Shown one piece after another: positions 23,550-31,280 of a DNA stretch of 39,072 nt. A model generated the notes under the pieces. It made no database searches and was not told the DNA's origin. It saw nothing but the letters and a program-made list of their open reading frames with translations. Both the position numbers and the translations under genes were made by a program. Positions within the stretch are counted from its first letter, which is position 1, and every line of letters begins with the position of its first letter. Source of the stretch: Anaerocolumna sp. (lineage in GTDB: Bacteria > Bacillota > Clostridia > Lachnospirales > Lachnospiraceae); NCBI GenBank assembly GCA_029239975.1, contig JARBTX010000035.1, positions 1 through 39,072 on the forward strand, in the 5' to 3' direction.

Positions 23550-24413
23550 GTGGAAAGAACTAATACATTATGGACAAAAATTAAGGAGTACTTACTTATA
23601 ACATTGGGAGTGGAATTGGTAGTTTTTGGCGTCTATTTTTTCAAATTTCCGAACCATTTCTCAATCGGTGGGGTCACAGGTCTTGCAATTATTTTAAATA
23701 ATATATTTGGTAAAGCAATTAGTTCTGGTACTATTGTGTTGATTATTAATTTGGCTTTATTGGTAGTTGGTTATTTTTTTGTAGATAAAAGTTTTGGTAT
23801 TAAAACGGTTTATGGTAGTATATTAATGTCATTATCCTTGCAATTATTGGAGTTTCTAATACCACTAGACAAGCCCTTTACCAATGAACCAGTGCTTGAG
23901 TTGGCATTTGCAGTAGCACTGCCAGCAGTTGGAGCTGCAATGTTATTTAATATTGGAGCATCTACCGGTGGAACGGATATCATTGCAATGATATTAAAAA
24001 AATACTCAAACCTTGATATAGGAAGATCTTTGTTTATTACTGATTTATTATTAACATTGTCTGCATTCTTCGTATTTGGTATACAAACTGGATTATTATC
24101 ATTACTTGGTTTATTTCTAAAATCAGCAGCTGTAGATACTGTTATTGAAAATATTAATCTTCATAAGTATTTAACAATAATATGTGATCATCCAAAGCCA
24201 ATTTGTGAGTACATTTTAAAGACCCTTCACAGAAGCGCCACCGTTTATGATGCAAAGGGTGCTTTTACAGATAACGGTCGTAAAGTTATTTTAACCGTAA
24301 TGAACCGTAGCCAAGCAGTTCAGTTACGAAAATTTATAAAGATATCAGAACCAGAAGCCTTTGTACTAATAACAAATACGAGTGAAATTGTGGGTAGAGG
24401 GTTTAGAAGTTAA
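23550..24413 (+). CDS. YitT family membrane protein
   Basis: A 287-residue protein of the YitT family. The first about 200 residues form five hydrophobic segments (LLITLGVELVVFGVYFF, VTGLAIILNNIFG and so on) with the family signature GASTGGTDIIAMILKKY. The soluble end (residues about 205-285, LTIICDHPKPICEYIL to VLITNTSEIVGRGF) is a DUF2179 domain. A GTG start at 23550 has AAGGAGGA 5 bases before it. Such proteins are thought to be transporters, but substrates are mostly unknown. First cargo gene of the element. Confidence 0.88.
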   Translation: MERTNTLWTKIKEYLLITLGVELVVFGVYFFKFPNHFSIGGVTGLAIILNNIFGKAISSGTIVLIINLALLVVGYFFVDKSFGIKTVYGSILMSLSLQLLEFLIPLDKPFTNEPVLELAFAVALPAVGAAMLFNIGASTGGTDIIAMILKKYSNLDIGRSLFITDLLLTLSAFFVFGIQTGLLSLLGLFLKSAAVDTVIENINLHKYLTIICDHPKPICEYILKTLHRSATVYDAKGAFTDNGRKVILTVMNRSQAVQLRKFIKISEPEAFVLITNTSEIVGRGFRS

Positions 24414-24484
24414 CTTTTAACGTTAGATAGCATGGACATTCATATAGATTAGAGTTTATATGAGACAAGTCTAAGGAGGGTGCA

Positions 24485-25108
24485 ATGAATAAGGTAATAT
24501 TAATACTAATCGGTTTTTTAATGAGTGCTATTGATATTAATATAAAAACCGGGTATGAGTATCCTATATATCAATACAGTGAACAATTAGGAAATACGTT
24601 TCAGAGTTATGTAATTCAAAATATTGTTGGAAATAACCTTGTGATAGATTTATTGCCAGATATCATCGGATTTTTATGCATATTTATTGGTGTAACAGGA
24701 CTAATAGAATATAGAAAAATAATTGTAAAGGCCTATCCTTTTCTTGCTATCTGTTTAGCTGGAAGTATCTTACGTCCTATTTTACCACTACTTTATGATG
24801 GAGCCGCACTTGCATATGGAGCGCTTATCATTACATTTTTAAGTATGATTTCAGAAATATTCATGGAACTTTTTATTATTACTAATATTATAAATATTAC
24901 GGATGCAGTCCAAAATAAAAGGAATAATATAGCGGTAAAAATTGGATGGATTATATCAATTTCATGTAAAGTAATTATATACTTAACAGGATTTGTTGGA
25001 CTTGATTATTTAACTGTATTTTATGGTGCTATCTATATAATAAGTACGGTTTTCTATGTAATAAAATTATATTCATCAAGAGAATATATCACAAGTTTTA
25101 AATCATAA
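24485..25108 (+). CDS. Integral membrane protein of unknown function
   Basis: A 207-residue membrane protein with about six hydrophobic segments and few charged residues. An amphipathic N-terminus (VILILIGFLMSAIDINI) is followed by a loop and then LLPDIIGFLCIFIGVTGLI, which looks like a membrane hairpin. AAGGAGG lies 5 bases before the ATG. Probably co-transcribed with the yitT-like gene, 71 bases upstream, and ended by a strong terminator. I do not recognise the family. Confidence 0.75.
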   Translation: MNKVILILIGFLMSAIDINIKTGYEYPIYQYSEQLGNTFQSYVIQNIVGNNLVIDLLPDIIGFLCIFIGVTGLIEYRKIIVKAYPFLAICLAGSILRPILPLLYDGAALAYGALIITFLSMISEIFMELFIITNIINITDAVQNKRNNIAVKIGWIISISCKVIIYLTGFVGLDYLTVFYGAIYIISTVFYVIKLYSSREYITSFKS

Positions 25109-25164
25109 TATATCCTTTTATGGTTGTATAAAAGGTATGGTTATTTTAAGGCTTACATATACAT

Positions 25165-25225
25165 AAAAAAATAGGGGTTATGCAAAATTACGAAACAAAT
25201 ATATTTTGCATAACCCCTATTTTTT
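25165..25225. terminator. Bidirectional intrinsic terminator
   Basis: A perfect 18-bp stem (25171-25188 with 25203-25220) extended by A5/T5 on either side. It separates the rightward membrane-protein gene from the leftward TSUP gene. Confidence 0.92.
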
Positions 25226-25291
25226 ATATTAATAATGCTTATAACCCCAAACCCTACTAGAGTTAATTGGACTTAATACGGACCAACTAAA

Positions 25292-26050
25292 TTACCCCAT
25301 AATTACTTTTATAAATAATAAGGTTAAAACAATAATAATAATAGGACGGATGATTCTATAACCATTTTTAAGAACTAAACCTGCACCAATATAGTTACCT
25401 ATAATACTAAAAATAGCAGCTGTAATACCTAGTACAAAAATAATTTTTCCGTTTATTAGAAAAGTAACAACAGCAGCAATATTGGATGAAAGGTTAACTA
25501 ACTTTGTATTTCCTGATGCTATACGTATATCCATTTTAGCTAGACTGGTATAAATTAATATTAAAAAGGTTCCAGTGCCAGGACCGTAAAATCCGTCGTA
25601 TGTACCAATTACAAAAGAAGCAGCACATGCTATCACATATACTTTTTTTCTAGGAATTGTTTCAGAAATCGTTTCTTCTTTAAATGTTTTACTTTTTAGT
25701 ACGTAAAAAGCTACGATAGGTAGTACAATAATTAAAATATATTTCATTATGGATTCACTAACTAATAAAGCTAAGTTAGCACCAATTGTTGAACCGATAA
25801 GTGCTAGCAGGATGGAAGGAATTGCAATACCCCAATCAACTAGCTTATTTTTGCAATAACGATAAGTAGAAACAGCAGTCCCGACACTAGAAGATAATTT
25901 ATTCGTAGCAATGGCAAAGTGTGGTGGAAGTCCAGAAATAAGATAGGCAGGAAGAGAAATTAATCCGCCGCCACCTGCAATGGAGTCAATAAGTCCTGCA
26001 AGAAATACCAAGGGACAAACGATAAGAAATGTATGTAATGTAATATCCAT
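25292..26050 (-). CDS. TSUP (TauE/SafE) family transporter
   Basis: A 252-residue permease with about eight hydrophobic segments. The family repeats are visible: GLIDSIAGGGGLISLPAYL near the start and GTYDGFYGPGTGTFLILIYT in the second half, with ATNKLSSSVGT and SGNTKLVNLSSN as the matching loop motifs. TSUP proteins move sulfite, sulfoacetate or related small anions. The ATG at 26050 is preceded by GGAGG at 5 bases; the longer open frame to 26098 has none. It is the only leftward gene of the element and has its own promoter. The substrate is unknown. Confidence 0.9.
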   Translation of the reverse strand: MDITLHTFLIVCPLVFLAGLIDSIAGGGGLISLPAYLISGLPPHFAIATNKLSSSVGTAVSTYRYCKNKLVDWGIAIPSILLALIGSTIGANLALLVSESIMKYILIIVLPIVAFYVLKSKTFKEETISETIPRKKVYVIACAASFVIGTYDGFYGPGTGTFLILIYTSLAKMDIRIASGNTKLVNLSSNIAAVVTFLINGKIIFVLGITAAIFSIIGNYIGAGLVLKNGYRIIRPIIIIVLTLLFIKVIMG

Positions 26051-26170
26051 ATTAACCTCCAAGTTGCCAAACATACACAAATTAGGCCGTTGGCACAATA
26101 TACAAATTATAATGCTTAGTAATTTAACTGCTGAAAGATCCTTTATATTGTAAAGTCTCGTGCAGTGTTA

Positions 26171-26199
26171 AGTATATCTATATGATACAGGAAAGTCAA
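26171..26199 (-). promoter_or_regulatory. Promoter of the TSUP gene
   Basis: On the minus strand TTGACT (26194-26199), 17 bases, TATACT (26171-26176). The leader of about 115 bases can form a hairpin closed by CTGC/GCAG (around 26130-26165). The remaining bases to 26375 are AT-rich, with a small hairpin CTTAG/CTAAG near 26341-26360 before the oxidoreductase gene and no convincing promoter for it. Confidence 0.75.
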
Positions 26200-26375
26200 C
26201 TAAGAAAAGGAATTCAAATATCTTTAATTTCATAAATCAATATTTATTTTAAATTTTTTGGAATATCCGTTTATTAAACGTAATTTTGGAAAATCTATAC
26301 TTAATTGAATAAATAGTACAGATTGTTAGAAAGGGTATTACTTAGTTTAATAAGCTAAGAAATAAGGTTAAAATT

Positions 26376-27815
26376 ATGGAGTCAATTTGGAGAAAAGAGT
26401 GCGAATTTGAAAAAAGAGAGCAGTTAACAAAAGATATTAAAGTAGAAGTTGCCATCATTGGTGCTGGTATGGCGGGAATACTTACCGCATATTTGTTAAA
26501 AGAAAAAGGTATTAATTCAATTATATTAGAAGCAAACGAAATTGCTAGTGGACAAACCCAGAATACTACAGCAAAAATTACATCTCAACATGGAGTGACT
26601 TATGATAAATTAATTACTCATTTTGGTAAAGAGAAAGCTTTATTTTATGCAGCAGCCAATGAACAAGCTATTGGTATGTATGAGAGTATTATTCAATCGA
26701 AACAAATCTCATGTCATTTTGAAAAGTTACCATCTTATTTATATACCTTAACAGATGTAGAAAAGATTCAAAAAGAAGTGGATGCTGCAAGAAGTTTGGC
26801 AATCGATGCAGAATTTACAACCTATACTACATTACCTTTTGAAGTCAAAGGTGCTGCAAGATTTCATAATCAAGCAATGTTTCACCCACTAGAATTCTTA
26901 CAAGAAGTTGCAAAAGACCTAACAATATATGAACACACTATGGTAAGGGATGTAAAAGATCAGATTATTACAACGGACCATGGAAGGGTTAAAGCAAATC
27001 ATATTGTGGTTGCATGCCACTACCCATTTATCAATGTACCGGGTTATTATTTTGCACGTATGCATCAAGAAAGATCTTATGTTTTGTGTATCAATAATAC
27101 TCCAAAACTGGATGGTATGTATAAAGATGAAAGTGATGAAGGTTATTCTTTCCGTAATTATGAAGATATGATTCTTCTTGGCGGGGGTGGACATCGTACT
27201 GGTGAGAATCCATATGGAGGTAAGTATGAAAAGTTACGAAGAGCTGCAAAAGAGTTTTACCCTGAGTTTAAAGAAGTCTGTTATTGGTCAGCACAAGATT
27301 GTAAAACAATAGATAGTGTTCCATATATAGGTGCATTTTCCGCATCGACACCAAACATGTATGTAGCTACTGGTTTTAAAAAATGGGGAATGACCCATTC
27401 CATGGTTTCTGCAATGATTTTAAGTGATATGATTGCAGGTGTTAAGAATAGTTATGAAGAGCTTTATACACCACAAAGATTTATGGTTACTGCTTCAGTA
27501 AAAAGTCTACTTGATGAAAGTAAACATGCAGCTACTGGTATTTTACTTGAAAAATTTAAATTACCAGATACAAAACTCTCTGAAGTAAAGATTGGACAGG
27601 GTGCTGTGATTGATCATGATGGAGAAAAAATAGGTGTTTATAAGGATCCTGATGGAAAAGTTTATGCGGTATCCACTAAATGTACTCATTTAGGTTGCCA
27701 ACTTGATTTTAACCCAGATGAATTAAGTTGGGATTGTCCTTGCCATGGATCTAGGTTTGATTATACAGGAAAACTAATTAATAATCCTGCTTTGGAGAAT
27801 ATTGAACATGCTTAA
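26376..27815 (+). CDS. FAD-dependent oxidoreductase with C-terminal Rieske domain
   Basis: A 479-residue fusion. Residues about 20-350 form a DAO-type FAD domain: the dinucleotide fold VAIIGAGMAGILTAYLLKEKGI, then ILEANEIASGQTQNTTAKIT, and ATGFKKWGMTHSMVSAMILSDMI near its end. The C-terminus is a Rieske domain with CTHLGCQL and CPCHGSRFD, the two Cys and two His that hold a 2Fe-2S cluster. The role is electron transfer with an unidentified amine or other donor. The gene ends inside the start of the next gene (8-base overlap). A weak AAGG precedes the ATG. Found in many Firmicutes, so not unique to mobile elements. Confidence 0.9.
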   Translation: MESIWRKECEFEKREQLTKDIKVEVAIIGAGMAGILTAYLLKEKGINSIILEANEIASGQTQNTTAKITSQHGVTYDKLITHFGKEKALFYAAANEQAIGMYESIIQSKQISCHFEKLPSYLYTLTDVEKIQKEVDAARSLAIDAEFTTYTTLPFEVKGAARFHNQAMFHPLEFLQEVAKDLTIYEHTMVRDVKDQIITTDHGRVKANHIVVACHYPFINVPGYYFARMHQERSYVLCINNTPKLDGMYKDESDEGYSFRNYEDMILLGGGGHRTGENPYGGKYEKLRRAAKEFYPEFKEVCYWSAQDCKTIDSVPYIGAFSASTPNMYVATGFKKWGMTHSMVSAMILSDMIAGVKNSYEELYTPQRFMVTASVKSLLDESKHAATGILLEKFKLPDTKLSEVKIGQGAVIDHDGEKIGVYKDPDGKVYAVSTKCTHLGCQLDFNPDELSWDCPCHGSRFDYTGKLINNPALENIEHA

Positions 27816-28809
27816 ATCGAGTACAAAAAATGGCTTTTTTGAAGGATGGTACTTTAAACATCAAAGCAAAGATCAAATGTTAGCTTTAATTCCTGGAATT
27901 CATGTTACGAGAAATGGTAAGAAACACGTCTTTATTCAAATCATTGCAAATGAAAATTCCTACTATATTCCTCATTCTATGAAGGAGTGTTATATTAATC
28001 GGATTAAATCTATTATTAGAATTGGAGATACAACCTTTACCAAGAAAGGTATAAAGATAGATATTAAATCCAATGAGTTGATATTAAAGGGTAAGATACG
28101 TTATGGAAACTTTGATCCAATTCGATATACCATTATGGGATTTTTTAAATATATACCATTTATGGAATGCAAACATGAAATCATAAGTATGCATCATGCT
28201 CTTAGTGGTAACGTATTAATAAATAATAAAAAGGTTAATTTTAATAATGGGATTGGCTATATAGAAAAGGATATGGGGTTATCCTTTCCAGTAGCTTATA
28301 AGTGGTTGCATTGTAATTATTTTGAAACCCAGGCGTGTTCTGTTATTGTATCAGTAGCAACGATACCTTATGCAAAGAGAAGCTTTGAAGGTTGTATATG
28401 TGTGATTCATTATGGGGGTAAGGAATATCGCCTAGCAACCTATCTGGGTGTAAAGATAATACAATGTAATAGTGAAATGATTTGCTTAAAACAAGGGAAA
28501 TACTTATTTAAAGTATTAATACTTGAGTATGACCAAACAAAGAATAATCAAAAAGAGAATAACCTAACAGAAATTGAGCAATTAAAGAATAGTCAACTTA
28601 ACAATAGTCAATTAGAAAATGGAATAAAAAAACAAGATAATAATATGATAACGAGTTTTTCTCATAAACTTTTTGCACCAAAACTTGGTGATATGTCAAG
28701 GATGATACATGAGAAACATTTCTGCAAATGTAGGTTTATACTCTATAAAGAAAGTAACGTAATTTTTGATATAATTAGTAATTATGCAAGTTTAGAAATA
28801 GTAGAATAA
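27808..28809 (+). CDS. Tocopherol cyclase-like protein
   Basis: A 333-residue protein resembling the bacterial branch of the tocopherol-cyclase family. Matching stretches: NGFFEGWYFKHQ at the start, ALIPGIHV, HVFIQIIAN, and GIGYIEKDMGLSFPVAYKWLHCNYFE in the middle. Bacterial members rarely have a known substrate, and tocopherol is not expected here. Residues about 246-285 are a low-complexity insertion rich in Asn, Gln and Lys, absent from the usual family pattern. The ATG lies within the last codons of the oxidoreductase gene, so the two are translationally coupled. Confidence 0.75.
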   Translation: MLKSSTKNGFFEGWYFKHQSKDQMLALIPGIHVTRNGKKHVFIQIIANENSYYIPHSMKECYINRIKSIIRIGDTTFTKKGIKIDIKSNELILKGKIRYGNFDPIRYTIMGFFKYIPFMECKHEIISMHHALSGNVLINNKKVNFNNGIGYIEKDMGLSFPVAYKWLHCNYFETQACSVIVSVATIPYAKRSFEGCICVIHYGGKEYRLATYLGVKIIQCNSEMICLKQGKYLFKVLILEYDQTKNNQKENNLTEIEQLKNSQLNNSQLENGIKKQDNNMITSFSHKLFAPKLGDMSRMIHEKHFCKCRFILYKESNVIFDIISNYASLEIVE

Positions 28810-28838
28810 GGGACAATACCTATGAAATAAATTATACT
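28810..28838 (+). promoter_or_regulatory. Possible promoter of the small gene and recombinase
   Basis: GGGACA (28810-28815), 17 bases, TATACT (28833-28838). The -10 box lies in the left arm of the terminator, so a transcript starting near 28846 would not contain a complete hairpin and would escape termination. The -35 match is 4 of 6. A sigma-E-like reading of the same bases is possible but poorer. Confidence 0.4.
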
Positions 28839-28867
28839 AAGCAGATAAAACTGCTTAGTATTTTTTT
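28834..28867 (+). terminator. Terminator of the oxidoreductase/cyclase-like genes
   Basis: ATACTAAGCAG pairs perfectly with CTGCTTAGTAT (28834-28844 with 28851-28861), followed by seven T. It directly abuts the ribosome site of the next small gene. Confidence 0.9.
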
Positions 28868-28880
28868 GGGAGAGATGGTA

Positions 28881-29099
28881 TTGAGAAAAAAGATAGCTAT
28901 GTTTATCGAAGCCACAAACGGAAATAGCTTAAAAGGTACAACAGAAGGAAAAAGTACAATGGTAAGTTTTTATAAAAACAGTGATTTCATTCGGAATTAT
29001 GAATTAGCTATACTGATGACACTGTTAGAGAAAAACCAGATTAATCAATCACAATATGATCAAATAAAAGAGGATTTGATAAATAGAAAGTTTCGTTAA
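28881..29099 (+). CDS. Small protein beside the recombinase, candidate directionality factor
   Basis: A 72-residue protein. The TTG at 28881 is preferred as start because GGGAG lies 8 bases upstream; an ATG at 28875 is too close to it. The N-terminal half (RKKIAMFIEATNGNSLKG) is basic and the C-terminal half is helical and charged (ELAILMTLLEKNQINQSQYDQIKEDLINRK). It ends 24 bases before the recombinase gene and is probably co-transcribed with it. Serine-integrase elements need a small protein for excision, and such factors share no common sequence. The assignment is by size and position only. Confidence 0.6.
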   Translation: MRKKIAMFIEATNGNSLKGTTEGKSTMVSFYKNSDFIRNYELAILMTLLEKNQINQSQYDQIKEDLINRKFR

Positions 29100-29123
29100 A
29101 GGTTAATAAGGAGCGAAATTAAG

Positions 29124-30776
29124 ATGCTAAAAGTAGCAGCCTACTGTAGAGTATCAACAGATAAAGATGATCAGGTTAACTCCTTGGAAAATCAAAAAGA
29201 GTACTTTACAAAATATATTCATGGGAATGCATTATGGGAATTAACTAAAATCTATGTGGATGAAGGAATTTCGGGAACGAGTACAAAAAAACGTCAAGCA
29301 TTTCATCAAATGATTTCCGATGCGAAAACTCATCAAATGGATCTTATACTAACGAAAGAAATCAGTCGTTTTGCCAGAAATACATTAGATAGTATATATT
29401 ATACTAGATTCTTAAAAGAGCTTGGTATTGGTGTTGTATTTTTAAGTGATAACATTAACACTCTAGATGCCGATGCAGAGTTAAGACTTACCATAATGTC
29501 ATCCATTGCACAAGAAGAAAGCCGTAAAACATCAGAACGAGTAAAATGGGGGCAAAAACGGAGTATGGAACAGGGTATCGTATTTGGTAGAAACATGCTC
29601 GGTTTTGATGTAGTGAATGGAAAACTTAAGATAAATGAACAAGGTGCTAACATTGTTAGACTTATTTTTCATAAATTTGTTTATGAGGGTAAAGGTACTC
29701 ATGTGATAGCAAAGGAATTAACGGAAGATGGAATTCCTACTATAAACAATGGGTGTATCTGGCATAATAATGTTATTTTACGTATTCTTAAAAATGAGAA
29801 ATACTGCGGTGACTTAATACAAAAGAAAACCTATACACCCAACTATTTAAATCATGAAAAGAAAGTAAACCGTGGGCAAGAAGAATACATTATATTAGAA
29901 AATCATCACGAGGCTATTATTTCAAAAGAGCTATTTTTACTAGCTAAAAAAGAATTAAATTTACGATCGCCTAAGGATGAGAACAAGCAAAAATATAGTA
30001 ATCGTCATCTCTTTTCAGGAAAAGTAAAGTGTGGTTTATGTGGCAGTTCCTTTGTATGCCGAACGAAAAAGGATCAAAAGGGTAATGCGAAACGTAGTTG
30101 GCGTTGTTATAAATCACTTCAGCGTGGTAAAAGTAATGTTGATTTAGAGGGTTATAAAGTAGGATGTGATTGCCCACAAGTTAATGAAGAAAACTTAAAG
30201 CAAATGTTAATGTTTATTACAAAAAATATTAATATAGATAATAAATTCATTTTAAATAACTTGATAATAAATATAAACACAGTAATAAATGAGTCTGACT
30301 CTAGCGCGACAAATGAAAAAGCAATAGAGAAGTTAACTACCAAAATAAATAAAATCAATATAAAGAAAGAAAAATTGATTGAGCTATACATAGAAAATAG
30401 CATTACAAAAGATGAATTTTTAAAACAAAGAGATAAATTAGATATAGAGATTGATATACACAACCAAGAGTTAACTAAGAAATCAACCCGACGTAATATA
30501 GACAAACAGATAAGTAAGGAAGATACAAAGGTTGTAAATAAAGTTGGTGATAAGGTTACAAGTGTTGAATATAACTTTAACAAAGATAAGGATAAAAATC
30601 TTAATGAAAGTAATATACTTGTCAGTATAAATACAATTACAGGTATAGTAAATGGTGATGAATGGAGTGATGCTTTTTATCAAGCCATTTTAGAAAGGGT
30701 TGTTGTATTTGGGCAGGATAGAATTGAAGTTTACTTAAAGCATTCACCTGAAAAATGGTGTTTTCGAATCGTCTAA
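29124..30776 (+). CDS. Large serine recombinase
   Basis: A 550-residue site-specific recombinase. The resolvase domain has the catalytic Ser11 in AAYCRVSTDKDDQ, then YVDEGISGTS, LILTKEISRFARNTLD and the Arg-rich EESRKTSERVKWGQKR. The recombinase domain follows (GFDVVNGKLKI to NEKYCGD). A zinc ribbon is formed by CGLCGSSF and later CYK and CDCPQ. The end is a coiled-coil with many Lys, Asn and Ile. Length is within the usual 450-650 range. AAGGAG lies 10 bases before the ATG. The gene points toward the right att site, as in other sporulation intervening elements, and should catalyse integration and, with a helper, excision. Confidence 0.95.
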   Translation: MLKVAAYCRVSTDKDDQVNSLENQKEYFTKYIHGNALWELTKIYVDEGISGTSTKKRQAFHQMISDAKTHQMDLILTKEISRFARNTLDSIYYTRFLKELGIGVVFLSDNINTLDADAELRLTIMSSIAQEESRKTSERVKWGQKRSMEQGIVFGRNMLGFDVVNGKLKINEQGANIVRLIFHKFVYEGKGTHVIAKELTEDGIPTINNGCIWHNNVILRILKNEKYCGDLIQKKTYTPNYLNHEKKVNRGQEEYIILENHHEAIISKELFLLAKKELNLRSPKDENKQKYSNRHLFSGKVKCGLCGSSFVCRTKKDQKGNAKRSWRCYKSLQRGKSNVDLEGYKVGCDCPQVNEENLKQMLMFITKNINIDNKFILNNLIININTVINESDSSATNEKAIEKLTTKINKINIKKEKLIELYIENSITKDEFLKQRDKLDIEIDIHNQELTKKSTRRNIDKQISKEDTKVVNKVGDKVTSVEYNFNKDKDKNLNESNILVSINTITGIVNGDEWSDAFYQAILERVVVFGQDRIEVYLKHSPEKWCFRIV

Positions 30777-30779
30777 ATG

Positions 30780-30805
30780 GTATCATATCGATACGGATAT
30801 AGGTA
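30780..30805 (+). other. attR inner arm and core
   Basis: The element ends with ATATCGATACG followed by the core GATATAGGTA (30796-30805) and then cotJC codons. GATACGGATAT here is complementary to ATATCGGTATC at the left end (10 of 11). The GG at 30802-30803 is the probable crossover. Confidence 0.7.
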
Positions 30806-31215
30806 CAGAAGAACTTGCTCATATGGAAATTGTTAGTACTATTGTTCATCAATTAACAAAAAATTTAACGATTGAAGAAATTAAAGCAGCTGGTTTTGAA
30901 ACTTATTTTGTTGACCATACATTAGGTTTATGGCCACAAGCTGCTAGTGGAATGCCATTCTCATCAACGTTCTTCCAGTCAAAAGGTGATCCAATTACTG
31001 ATTTACACGAAGATATGGCAGCAGAGCAAAAAGCTAGAACCACTTACGATAATATCCTTCGTATGGTTAAAGATCCTGATGTTGTTGATCCAATTCGTTT
31101 CTTAAGAATGAGAGAAATTGTTCACTATCAAAGATTTGGTGAATCATTACGTATCGTTCAAGATAAGTTAGACTCCAAGAACTTCTATGCATTTAACCCA
31201 GAATTTGATAAGTAA
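30796..31215 (+). CDS. cotJC: cotJC, 3' segment of an interrupted gene
   Basis: The frame GAT ATA GGT ACA GAA GAA continues exactly where the 5' segment breaks. It gives TEELAHMEIVSTIVHQL and then the rest of CotJC, including the manganese-catalase-type HEDMAAEQKARTTYDNIL, RFLRMREIVHYQRFGESLRIV and the end NPEFDK. The open frame has an internal ATG at 30823, but no good ribosome site precedes it, so it is unlikely to be translated alone. The catalytic-type Glu and His residues (TEELAHME, HEDMAAEQKA, REIVHYQRF) are all on this side. The segment shows no stop or frameshift, which indicates it is still under selection. Confidence 0.92.
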   Translation, partial: DIGTEELAHMEIVSTIVHQLTKNLTIEEIKAAGFETYFVDHTLGLWPQAASGMPFSSTFFQSKGDPITDLHEDMAAEQKARTTYDNILRMVKDPDVVDPIRFLRMREIVHYQRFGESLRIVQDKLDSKNFYAFNPEFDK

Positions 31216-31235
31216 TATGTATTAAAACAATAATA

Positions 31236-31268
31236 AAACGCCTACTTTTAAAGAAAGCAGGCGTTTCA
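31236..31268. terminator. Bidirectional terminator after cotJC
   Basis: AAACGCCTACTTT (31236-31248) pairs with AAAGCAGGCGTTT (31254-31266), 13 bp with one G-U. The T-run is better on the minus strand, for the converging GH18 gene. Confidence 0.8.
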
Positions 31269-31280
31269 CTAATCAATATG

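Larger units (their letters stand above)
23433..30805 (+). mobile_element. 7.36-kb serine-recombinase element inside cotJC (skin-like)
   Basis: The element is bounded by the direct repeat GATATAGGTA at 23433-23442 and 30796-30805; the distance between copies is 7,363 bases. Its right end carries a large serine recombinase whose stop codon is 20 bases from the core, preceded by a small gene. The rest is cargo: YitT-type protein, unknown membrane protein, TSUP transporter, FAD/Rieske oxidoreductase and tocopherol-cyclase-like protein. There are no phage structural or replication genes. Joining across the repeats gives ...LTDIG-TEELAH..., an uninterrupted 198-residue CotJC. This matches intervening elements in sporulation genes such as sigK skin, which the mother cell excises. 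Excision itself cannot be seen in the sequence. Confidence 0.9.

Noticed and set aside
23433..30805. Prophage
   Set aside because: Only the recombinase is phage-like; no capsid, tail, terminase, lysis or replication genes are present.
30823..31215. 3' cotJC segment as an independent gene starting at ATG 30823
   Set aside because: No ribosome site before 30823, and the conserved residues TEELAH lie upstream of it. It is the continuation of the interrupted gene.
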